From Glandiceps talaboti (taxonomy: Eukaryota; Hemichordata; Enteropneusta; Spengelidae), in assembly GCF_964340395.1 (NCBI RefSeq), contig NC_135549.1, positions 14,811,342 through 14,875,341 on the forward strand: a stretch of 64,000 bases of DNA, read 5' to 3'. Numbering within the stretch: the first letter of the stretch is position 1; the number at the start of each line of letters is the position of its first letter. The notes beneath the pieces are model-generated. The model had not been told where the DNA came from, did not search any database, and saw only the letters and a program-made list of their open reading frames with translations. This document shows positions 11,997 to 24,100 of the stretch, piece by piece. The position numbers were made by a program, and so were the translations under genes.

Positions 11997-12148
11997 ACCC
12001 ATATTGAAGTGGAAGCGTGTGGCTAATACCACAGGTCCCTGCCCGCGACCTAGGCACGGTCATCGTGCTGTGGCCATCAAAGACCTAATGGTGGTATTCG
12101 GTGGTGGCAACGAGGGCATCGTAGATGAATTGCATGTGTATAACACAG
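11989..12148 (+). CDS. HCFC1: HCFC1 exon 1: start and first kelch blade
   Basis: The exon encodes [11 protein letters not shown] and the kelch motif [18 protein letters not shown]; donor ACACAG|gtaatc. The ATG was chosen because MAAPxLKWKRV is the conserved HCF N-terminus and because an upstream in-frame ATG at 11971 would only add six unrelated residues. Confidence 0.93.
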
Positions 12149-15100
12149 GTAATCAAATGTTTGTTGTTACGCTTGGTACTATCCAAGATGGCGGCCTCTA
12201 TTGTTGTTATTTTTCTAGCGTTTGGCGCCCTCGGTATAAAATATAAAGTACATATCATTAGTGAAAGAATGGAACGAGAAAAGTTGAGGCCTGAAAATTC
12301 CTTCATTTTTTGCGAGTTTCATGTCGAAATGTCAAATGCTTTAAAAGAAATTCGAAATTTTGTGAATTCCAATATGGCGGCGCCCAGTCTTTGGCATGAA
12401 AAGATATATATATATTATATTAAAGGGCCGATTTCGAAATGAATTAATTTTTTTCCCAGAAGGAAAGTTTCTTTAAATTTTCAGCTTAGTGATTTTTAGA
12501 ATATATCTTTAGTCTTGATGATATTTAATCAAGTACTGTGTCGTATCTGGTTTGATGTGAGCCGAATGCAGACGGGGAGAGTACTCTGCTATTTTCAATA
12601 TGGCGTCTAGTTGTTTATATCTTGGCAACTCACAGTAATATGATCATGTACGTGATAGTCGATTAATTAAAAGCTTATAATGGGAAATAGTTCCTAAAAT
12701 TCGAAAAAAGAGTAGAATCGAAAATGATAAATTAAAAAAGTGAATACATTTTTTCATTGATCAGAATAGTTATTTTGGATAAACTGCAACAGAGTGGGTT
12801 GTGGGTAAAAATCTGTCAAATCGTAACATACGGTTTTATCCACACAAAAACACGTTAGCAGTAGTGAATTTACATAGAAAGAGTAATTCATATAATTTGC
12901 CAACATTTTACACACCTTTAAAGTCCTTGTGTAATCATTTGAAATCATGAAAACGTCAGTTGACAGACTTCCTGTCACATGATCTACTGAAAATTGAAAT
13001 GATTTTATTTCATATACATTGTACTCAATTTACATCCTGCTCAGTTATTGCAAACATTTTCAAAAAATGTGTCCTGTTGTTTTAGCTAGTCCTAAAAATG
13101 AATAATTTGTGTAGTGTTATCGCCAAGATAGACTGCAAAGATGGGTGCTAATTTCCATAATTGTTTGGACATTGCCTGTCAATCAGTATGATAATTTGCA
13201 TAATGATTTGCATATCTTCAACATTTAAACCCATCTGGAATGTTTGTATTTTGGACAGGGGGATCAGCCATTTCTTTTCATTTGAATGTATTATTACATG
13301 ACGATGTATATTGCCAGTCAAAGATTACTAAAGCTCAATGAAGGTAGAATATTTTGGACAGAAACATGCCAAGCATGGCAGCTTGGGTGAAAAGATGGTG
13401 TTAGTACCATGCTTTCTCTAGAGTGGGGAGAACACTGATTGTGATATTTGTGATAATCTGTTATAATTAGTTGCTAAGCAACAACATGTGTCAGTATATG
13501 ATATATATGTAACACTTTCGTGGCAACTCTACCATGTTATGTTTTCAGGAGAAGTATTTTGTTTACAATGTATGTCTTATTATTTCCATGTGTAGTTGTA
13601 TGATAGTTCTGACTGATCTAATTGTATACACTGTCTGTTTCAGTTTCTCCCTTGGCAAACTGTTTTCTTTTCTTGTTTGTTTATGTTTTATGTGTCCATG
13701 ATCATTTGCAGAATGATTGATATTCTATTATACATAAAGTGGAATTAACAAAGTAACCTTCTTCCTGTCATAAATCATATTTCGATTGGCTAAAAAGTTG
13801 AGAACTGATACTAAACTATCAATTCTTTCTTTTGTCCACTAGCAACAAATCAGTGGTTTGTACCAGCTGTGAGAGGTGATATCCCTCCTGGTTGTGCTGC
13901 CTATGGCTTTGTATGTGATGGAACCAGACTTCTTGTGTTTGGTGGTATGGTAGAGTACGGCAAATATTCCAATGAATTATATGAATTACAAGCAAGTAGA
14001 TGGGAATGGAAGCGATTGAAACCTAAATCTCCAAAGAGTGCTCCGTTACCATGTCCACGACTTGGTCACAGTTTTACACTGATTGGCCAGAAGGCATACC
14101 TTTTTGGTGGTCTTGCAAATGATAGTGAAGACCCAAAGAATAATATACCAAGGTAACATAAACAGAAACTTCTAGTGTATCAAAATTAGTGTAGGTAGGA
14201 GAATCTTTTATTTTTGTATTTATAGTACTTTGTTAGAATTTATGTATTGGCTTTCATGACTATGATGTTATATTTTGTAGATAGTATTAGGTAATACATG
14301 AAATCAGATTTCTAGCAACTTCAGATGTTTTTATTTTTTTTATTGAATGAAGGTGATTCAGTCTCTTAATGAACATAATTTTTGCAAAAAGTATTTTAAT
14401 AATTTGATATACATTTAATATTCTTTAAACTGAAATGTGAATTGATAGTTCTTGTCAAAAGAAAAACAACTCTTTCTAACCCCCCCCCACCCAAAAAAAA
14501 AAAAAAAAAATCAACAAATTACTCTGTCAGGCTTTCCCCCTGTCTATGATTAAAATTGATTAAATTGAATACTTCACTGACACTCATATCTTTATTTAAA
14601 TTGTTGTACATTTTATAGATATTTGAATGATTTATGTGTACTGGAATTGAAACCAGGATCAGGAGTAGTTGGTTGGGAAGTACCAGTCATCAATGGTGAA
14701 CCTCCGCCACCTAGAGAATCACACACAGCATGCGCTTACTACGACAAGCCAGGCAAATCTTCCAAATTAATAGTGTATGGTGGAATGAGTGGATGCAGAT
14801 TAGGTGATTTATGGCAACTAGATGTAGATAACATGACATGGGCCAAACCTCTGGTTCATGGTATACCACCATTACCACGCAGTTTGCATTCAGCAACTCT
14901 CATTGGACACAGGTATGTATCTCCTGTAATGTGACTTCTACCTTTAATTAATCTGAAACAATGGGAGTCAAGGGAGTTTCTTGAACAACCTGAAGATAAT
15001 CATGATGTAAGAAAAAGCTGGAAATGTGTTCGAGAAACTCACTGGTGACAGGTTAAACAGTAATTCTAAAATGATATTCAAAAATTATTCAAGATTTCCA

Positions 15101-18100
15101 GACCCATGAAGAAACTCTATTTCTCTATTCCTAATGGTCTAAACTGTCGTTAGATATCTTAAAACAAAATGCACTCCCATTTTGCAGTTTATTTTTAAAG
15201 CTGGTTTTGCTGAAAGCATTATGATTTGTACAATATAACTTTTATCATGTTTATATAGTCCTACATATCACATACTCACCTAGTGGTCACTTTTGTCATT
15301 TCTTTTGTTTTCATCACAGAATGTTTGTATTTGGTGGTTGGGTCCCCTTAGTGATGGATGATCAGAAAGTTGCTACACATGAAAAAGAATGGAAGTGTAC
15401 AAATACATTAGCATCTCTCAATTTAGGTAAGTATCATCATTTGCCAAGTTATTTCATCGTTTACTACACAGGTCTTGAAAAGATAAACTGAACTTTGATG
15501 TGTATAACTCTCAAGTCACGGTTCACAGTCACGTTTGAAGGAATGAATACAAGAAAATTTAGTGATGATACTGTTGAATATTCTCTTTTAGAAACAATGA
15601 CATGGGAACCATTAGCCATGGAAGTATTTGAAGAAGCTGTGCCAAGAGCTAGAGCTGGACATTGTTCAGTTGCAATTAATACTAGGTTATATGTATGGAG
15701 TGGCAGAGATGGTTACAGAAAGGCATGGAATAATCAGGTATGGACTTTACTTAGTTTGTTGTACATGCTAAGTACACTCACTGTGTCTGTCTCCATACAC
15801 CCAGATTCTCTGACATCTGACCATGGTTGATTCAGTCCTTCACTCAGGGTTTTCCTTGCTTATGCACTGATACATTCAAGACCGAATGATTGTTAACAGT
15901 TTACTCCAATAACAATGCCGTCATGTAAGCCTTCTATATATAACTGCTTATAGTGGCCCAGAATGTTTCAAAGGAGACAAAACAAAAGAATAGACACAGT
16001 TAGTTTGACTTTGTGATAATAGAATTGTTGGTAGACACTGGATTCATAGTCATGGTACACAGTATCATACATGTAGTCTTCATTTTATCCCTACAGGTGT
16101 GCTGTAAAGACTTGTGGTTTTTAGAAACTGAAAAGCCACCAGGTCCATCTAGAGTACAGTTAGTCAGAGCCAGTACTAATACCTTGGAAGTTTGTTGGGG
16201 TGGTGTAGCAACAGGTGAGACAGTAAAACCAATAGATGTTATGATTTCTTCATAAGTCTAGTTTTCTGAAATACTTATATTGTACCAACACGTTACAGTA
16301 CATGCAGCTGTAACTATAATGAAGTTGAACGAGGAAGATTGTCTCTTAATGTCAGAGATTCAATGATAACAATTTTGGTAACTGTTTTACTGGTATGGTT
16401 TGAGGAATTCTCACCCTAATGGTCAGTTGTATGTTGTTGTGATGGTAATGTTTTAGTTTTGTCTGTGTTTCAGCTGATGCATACCTTCTACAACTCCAAA
16501 AGTATGACATGCCTCCAACACCAACCACCCCTACAGTACCCGGTGGATTTGTCAGTCCGCTACGTACAACACAACCACAGGCAGTTACACCCAAGTCTCC
16601 AGCAGCAGGTATGCATGCACTTCACTCTTCAGACTGTTAATTTGTTTAGTACTTTGCTTATAGTTAAAGTTACCTTATAATGGGTACACGGAACAGAGAT
16701 ATATATGTAAATGAGGAAAGGTAAAAAACAAACACAAGCAGTGAATGATGTAAACCTCTAAACTAAGAAAGTATGACAGGTAATAAATATCATTAAAAAA
16801 ATACTGTAGATCAAATTGACGAATGTGTTAGTTAGTGTGTTTCTTGCAACTTAAAAAGTCCCTGTGATGATCAAATTCCAGAAGTAAGGTGTGTGTACCA
16901 GTAGATGACACAGTTAAAGATTTAATATGATATTTTGAACATGTCTGAATCAGTCAAAAGTCAAGTTGCGTGTATACTGTATATCTCTTAACCTGTGTAT
17001 CCCATAACATTACTGGGAACAAAGCTTACACACCATCCCTTTTGTTAGCTTTACAACATTATGAAAAAGAAAAACATGTAATTTTAATGTACAACACGCA
17101 TATTTCTTACAAATCTACATCACTATTTCTTTCCAGCTACACAAGTGAAAATGCCAGTTGGCACAGCAACAACTGCTACTCTGGCAATGCCAGCTGCAGT
17201 CAACGCTAAAGCAGGTAATTTACTCAAGTGAAATGTGTCATTCTTGTCGTATTCAGCCAATCACTTCAAGATGATTGTGCTTTGGTTTCCCTTCTGCCAG
17301 AAGACAATTTGAAATGCATAAAAGCACATGACAGTCACATTCTCGCCTAACAGACAATGTGGTGTAGAATAATGAAATAAGCCAATGGCAAGAAATTTAT
17401 TCACGCATGCAAGGGTTGTCTCTTGGAACAACTCACTGATTTACATTCAGGTATAGCACTCATATACATGCAAAGTGTTACAGTAACAATACTTTCAATT
17501 ACTTTAATTGCCCAGTTAATAGTTACTTTAGATGTGATCTATCTGTAAACAATGTTACCATTTGGAAGCAAGCAAGATGGAATTGTCATAAAACGTTGTC
17601 TAGATCTCGTAGAGAGCTAAATATAAACATTGTTGTGATGCTCTAATGAAGGGCAATGCATTAGGTTACGGAGTGTTGTTTTACATGTGATAATGAATGC
17701 TATTGCAAATAGTAACACTGAAGTAAAGCACTTTCTATATGTGCTACACTCGTTTATAGCATTCATATCAAGTGTAAAAGTATATTGTTTCAATTGGTTT
17801 ATTTACAAGCCTAGCATGTGGCCTTAATAATGTGGTCAATTAGCAAATGAAAAAGTATACTTTTACACTTGATATGGAATGCTGTATAAGATTGTGGTAC
17901 ATACAGAAAACAGCTTTACTTCAATGTTATGGGTTGTATTGAGTTTGACACAGTGGAAATACTTCACTTGGGTGTCATGGGTTGTACTATCAACAACACA
18001 AGTTGGCAGTCATCACACCATAGTAAAATTTATTTCACAGTCTTCCTTTGTACACACATTTCTATTCCATAATTATTACTCAACTGGTTGTCAGAAATAT

Positions 18101-21100
18101 ACATCTTCTTTTCCTCCCCCTTCTCCAGGAAAGCCACAGTCTCCAATCATAGTCAGTGCAGGGCAGCTGAAATTTGGTATTGGGGCACAGCCAGGAACTC
18201 TTGTCAAGACGGGAGCCCAAGTATGTGCAATTTAAGTTTAATTTGATTCATTCCACCAAAGCGAGTGATAACATATATTTTAGTTTAGTTTTTGAAAGCT
18301 ACTTTGTTATCAGACACATGGCAATTGTTGTGCCCAGTTTAGCATGAAGATATAACAACAGCTGGGAATTTCCCATGCAGACAAGGGTTGTGTCAGCAGT
18401 TGTAAGTCACATTGTAACTTCTTATCAAGATTTGTCAAAGGAAGAAAACAAACACTGTTAAGAGAGAAAGGTCATGACCCCAAATTTGCAGAGCTCTTCA
18501 CTTGTCTGAACCATTTGAAATTGGCTATAACTTGCTCACCCTGCTCTCATCATCACTTCACTCCCCCCTCTCCAAAATGGTTGTTCCCTTATGTTAATAC
18601 CACAGGGTTGAAATGTGTATTTGCCATAACAAATTCATACTCAGTTTAGTATATTATTTCTCTCGCCTCAGTAAAAATGGATGATGTTGTGAGGAAAGAG
18701 AGACATTTTTTCAGTGATGAAAATGGGTGTGTTGATAATGCTTGTTTCATATTTCGACAAAATACCTTTTCATAATGCTATTTGATATGTTGTATTGTTT
18801 TCTTAGGGAATTGTCGCAAGTAACCAGTCAGGTGCTATGAGTGGCATTGCAGCACTGGCTGCAGCAGCTGCAGCAACACAGAAGATTCCAGCATCAGCAA
18901 TAACATCTCCTGGAGTGACAACGATTAGAACACCACTGTCACAGTTACCAACAGTAGTCAAAGCCGTAGGTGGGGCAGTAACTACAGTGTCCAGCATTTT
19001 AGCATCAGGTGCTGGCATGAAATTCACCTCCCCAGTGACAGTTGTCAATGCACCAGCCAGTGCCATGTTGAAAACAGTAGCTGCAGCAGCTACTACTACC
19101 AAGCCAATTATAACAGTACAGAAATCTGGAGCAATTACTAGCTCACCTCACACACAGATTGTCTCCGGACTTCTAGCTGGAGCCACAAAGACAGTGACAT
19201 TGGTGAAAACCACACTACCCAGTACAGCGGTAAGTTCATATGTAATATAGTTATTATTTAAATATTTTAATTACAAATCATTCGGTGATGAATTATAAGA
19301 TGCCAAAAACAGAATTAGAAAAAAAGACATTGCCTTTAATTGTCAGATCTGCAACCTTAGTTTGACAACAGCCTTGGACTTGCCAGATTTTGAGAATTTG
19401 AGAAAGAAAAGTTTGATGGGACAGGGAAAATGTAGACCCTAAAAAGATGGATGCCACAAACTCACTGCCTAAAACTAATAAAAGTCGGGGATCACTTTGT
19501 GATATGGAAAGGGTTTAATAGATACAAACAACTTCTTGCTATGATCGCATGATATCATACAAGCTCAGTAACCGTCATTTAGAGAGGGAGGGAGTCTGGC
19601 GTCAATGCAAATGCTGAACTTCATTTGTGCAAATCTAACCAACACAAATTTAGAAAACTTTCTCAAATTCAATGACAACAGTTTCTGTATTTCCTATTGA
19701 GATGTTTATAAGTTGATTAAAATTTACTGTTCATGTAATACACAGTACAGTGTTTCTGTTAGTATTTTAATGTGTTTAATGTGTTTGTACATTATATCAG
19801 TGTAATTTTCATCATGGTTTACACCATATATAAACATGTTGATGTCACGCTTGTAAATGTTCGTTGTGGGGGGGGGGGGGGGTGGCCTAAACAAATGAAG
19901 TTCATGTATTGAACTTGCGTGACATTGTGTGACCTCCCTACGACTGACAAACATACAAAATTCATTTATTGAGGTTGTGTGACATTGTCCCTAATACTGT
20001 AAATACAAAGTTCTTCTGAAAACATTGTTATTCACTGTATTGACTTGATGGATGCGAGTAATTTTTCTGGTATCTCTGTTTTTTTGTGTGCAGATAATAA
20101 ATTTGGGATGTGTTTGTTGTTTTTATTTCAGATGCCAAAGATGACAGTGCTGCAGACAAGACCTGTAACAAGTATATCCACCGGATCCAAATCACCGACA
20201 CCAGGTGTACAGATCAGTAAAACACAGGTGCCACAAGCTACAATAGTTAAATTAGTATCAGCATCAACCACTGGTGGGAAGCCTGCTACTATCATTACCA
20301 CACAGGGTGCTGGTGGCAAACAACAAAACACCACCATTTATGGGCTCAGTAGTATTGCTCAACAAGCTAAACCTGGTACAATTATCAAGACCATTCCTAT
20401 TTCGTCTGCTAGCTTATCCAAACCTGGAACCATTCTCACTACAAGTACAACCAAAGGCCCAACTATTGTCACTGTGACAACCAAAGTATTGACATCGGGA
20501 ACACCAGCCAAGATCATTACAACCGGTGGTTCAACACAAAAACAAGCTGTAATTATTGCCACACAAGGTGGTGCAGGAACTACGACAACCACTACCCTTG
20601 CAGGGACTGTGGTTGCTACATCTCCAATAACAATAATCAAAACTATAACAACACCAGTACAAGCTGGAAATAGACAATCATCAGGGTTAGTTACATCAAC
20701 ACTGCCAACAAAACCCATTGTGACTGTATTAAGTGGCAATAGTGCTTCAAGTGCTTTTGCAGGAGCTGCTAAAGCAGCAGGCATTACTGCTATACCAGTA
20801 CAGATGACAGTGGCTGGTGCACCCGGCTCAACAAAAACAGTAACAGTAGCTGCACCGACAGCAGGCTCTACAGTGCTTGGAACCTCTCTACTAAATAGGG
20901 CTACTGTTGCAGTAACGCCAACATCATCTCCGGCCATTAATGTTGCAAGGCCGGTTACCACAATCATGGTAACACCTGGTACACCGTCCGGAGTTGTAAC
21001 TTTAACACCCAGATCAACAGTAGCGACAACAACAGTTGCAGCAAGAACAATTCCTAGTACTCTTACTACTTCAGTCTTAGCTAACACAACGACAACAAGC

Positions 21101-24100
21101 TCACAAGTTCAGGGTATTTCTATTTTACAGCAACAACAACCTACAGCTTCCATCAGAATATCACAAGCAAGCACATCATCAAATGTGTCTGGAAACTCAG
21201 GAGAAACACCTATGGACACTACTCCTGCTGCAGATCCAAATCCTTCCAATGATCAGCCGATGGCAAATCTCCCTGCACAACAAAACCCAGATGGGGGTCA
21301 AGGAGAAGATCAACCTGATGGGCCTGGAAACCCTGGTAATCCACATAACCCTGGTAATCCAGGAAATCCACATAATCCAGGCAACCCCGATAATCCTCAT
21401 AATCCAGGCAACCCTGGTAATCCTCACAACCCGAGAAATCCACACAACCCAGGAAATCCTGGTAATCCACATAATCCTGGAAACCCTGGGAATCCCCATA
21501 ATCCTGGTAATCCACACAACCCAGGCAATCCCGGTAATCCACACAACCCAGGCAATCCCGGTAATCCACACAACCCAGGCAATCCCGGTAATCCTCACAA
21601 CCCAGGCAATCCCGGTAATCCTCACAATCCAGGTAATCCACACAACCCAGGAAACCCTGACAATCCAGAAAACCCGGGCAATCCACACAACCCAGGAAAC
21701 CCTGGTAATCCACACAACCCAGGAAACCCTGGCAATCCACACAACCCGGGCAACCCGCACAACCCAGGCAACCCTGGCAATCCACACAACCCAGGAAATC
21801 CAGGCAACCCACATAACCCAGGAAACCCTGGCAATCCACACAACCCAGGAAACCCTGGCAATCCACACAACCCAGGAAACCCTGGCAATCCTGAAAATCC
21901 AGGCAATCCACACAATCCCGGAAACCCTGGCAATCCACACAACCCAGGCAATCCACACAACCCAGGAAACCCAGGCAATCCACACAACCCAGGAAATCCT
22001 GGCAATCCACACAACCCTGGAAATCCAGGAAACCCAGGCAATCCACACAACCCAGGAAACCCAGGAAATCCTGGCAATCCACACAACCCAGGAAATCCTG
22101 GCAATCCACACAACCCTGGAAATCCAGGAAACCCAGGCAATCCACACAACCCAGGAAACCCAGGAAATCCTGGCAATCCACACAACCCAGGAAATCCTGG
22201 CAACCCAACTAACCCAGAGAAATCTGCAGACACAACGACAACCACAGCTACTGGGTCAAGTAGTGTTGTTACAAGTACTACAGCTACCACCTCATCAACA
22301 TCAACAACAACAACAACAACTAGTATTACTTCAACCACGTCACTACCCACCACCACCACAACAAGTACAGCGAGTACGTCCAAAGATACTACAACAACTT
22401 CAGCATCAGGTAATTCGTGTGATCTATAGCCAAGATAAATGCATACCTTTCCACATGTTACTGTAACAATGAATACCACAAAGTGTACTTACAACAAATG
22501 CGGAATGATATTATTTTTCAAAGATTTCTTTATGTGTAATGTGAACATCTAAAGAAACCTGAGTCAAAGACAGTTACCTTATCTTTTCTTATGCAAAAAG
22601 ACTAGAAGCACCTGATATTATTTGCAAGTTTGTGAGTCTGCCCTAACACTTTCAAGTTTGAGTCTGCCCTAACACTTTTGAGTTTGAGTGTGCCCAAAGG
22701 AACCATCACACAATGTCACACAAGCTCAATAAGCGAACTTTATTCATTTAGGGGGAGAGGGTCTGGCGTCATTGCGATTGCTGAACTTCATTTTCACACT
22801 TCTAACCAAATTTCGACTGAAAACTTTCACTCCTTCAATGAGAGCAGCTTTTGTGTTTATTACTGAGATGTTGATAAGTTGATAAAAACTTAAATTCTAA
22901 TGTTAGATATGGTGCTGGGTTTCCGGTAGTATTTTAATGTGTTTACAATCATGTTTTTACATTACATCGATCGTAGTGGTGTGACCACTACAGTTTTCAT
23001 CATTGTTTACATCATATATAAATGTTTGATGTTGTGCTTGTGAATGTTCGTTTAGGGGGAGGGGACCAGGAGGAGATTTTGACTTACCAAATGATGTTCA
23101 TTTTTTGAGCTTGTGTGACATTGTGCAATTGTCCCTAAACATGCAAGTTTGAGTCTGCCCGAACATTTTCAAGTTCAAGTGTACCCAAACACTTTCAAGT
23201 TTGAGTGTGCTCTAACACTTATTGATCAATTTTGTGTAAAATAGTTTATTAGAAAATGAACGTAATCAAGAATAATCATCTCGTAGCAGTACATTAAATA
23301 CTCCAATTCCAGAAGTACAAATTTCAAGATCTTTCAGTTTTAGAGGATCATGTTGCTATGGAGACTAATACTTTTTAAAGACAAGTATCACTAACCATTC
23401 AAATTCTGTCCTTTATTACTTTCATTATAACAGATATGGATGACAAGTCAATTGCCATGACGATAGCATCTTTGGCATCAACAGCCCCTCAGTCTGCACC
23501 TGTGTCAACCACCAAACTTAGTCAACCAACGACCAACGGTATCACAGTTAAAAAAGAACCAATGGATGGCAGAGCAGTAAGTAGATGTTGAGAATGTCAT
23601 AATTTTATCACTCCAGTACCAGGTCTAAATTGCATGTGAAAAGAGAACAGGTTGAATTTTTGGATTTTCATTAGAAAAGAAGAGAAGGAAACAAAACAGT
23701 CTACATTTGTCGTAACATAAATGTGCATTCTAGAGAATTAGACAATTAGTATGTTGATTATGTATTTGCTCACATGCCCCCCCCCCCCCCCTCCAAAAAA
23801 AAATAGACAAAGCATGAAATAGGAAAACACATAGAAATGATATGCGATGCTGTAAATTTTGTATTCCTTTTAATAGTTGATGTCAAACAAATAGGAACTT
23901 TAAAGAAACTTGTACATCACCAAAATCCAATAAGACGTAATGTTCTATGGCAATGAACAGGAACAATAGTAGATCATTGTAGAAAGTTAGAAAGCTTTTG
24001 CAAACAGATATGTCTTGATGTCCTTGGTGAATTTATCAACTTGGATGAATACGTATGATGGGATTATTGTTCAATGAAGTTGAGATTTATAGCCATTAAT

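Larger units (their letters stand above)
12149..13842 (+). other. HCFC1 intron 1
   Basis: This 1.7-kb intron carries further ATGGCG cores near its 5' end (12188, 12374, 12600) and otherwise shows no structure I can name. Confidence 0.8.

Noticed and set aside
11024-12063. Small - strand frames between TMEM187 and HCFC1
   Set aside because: No family motifs, and they overlap the presumed promoter and HCFC1 exon 1.
21622-22479. 285-codon - strand frame rich in Gly-Leu-Pro-Gly-Phe-Pro, looking like collagen
   Set aside because: It is the reverse reading of the Asn-Pro-X array in HCFC1 exon 11. Other frames of the array are also open because the 9-bp unit has no stop codon in them.
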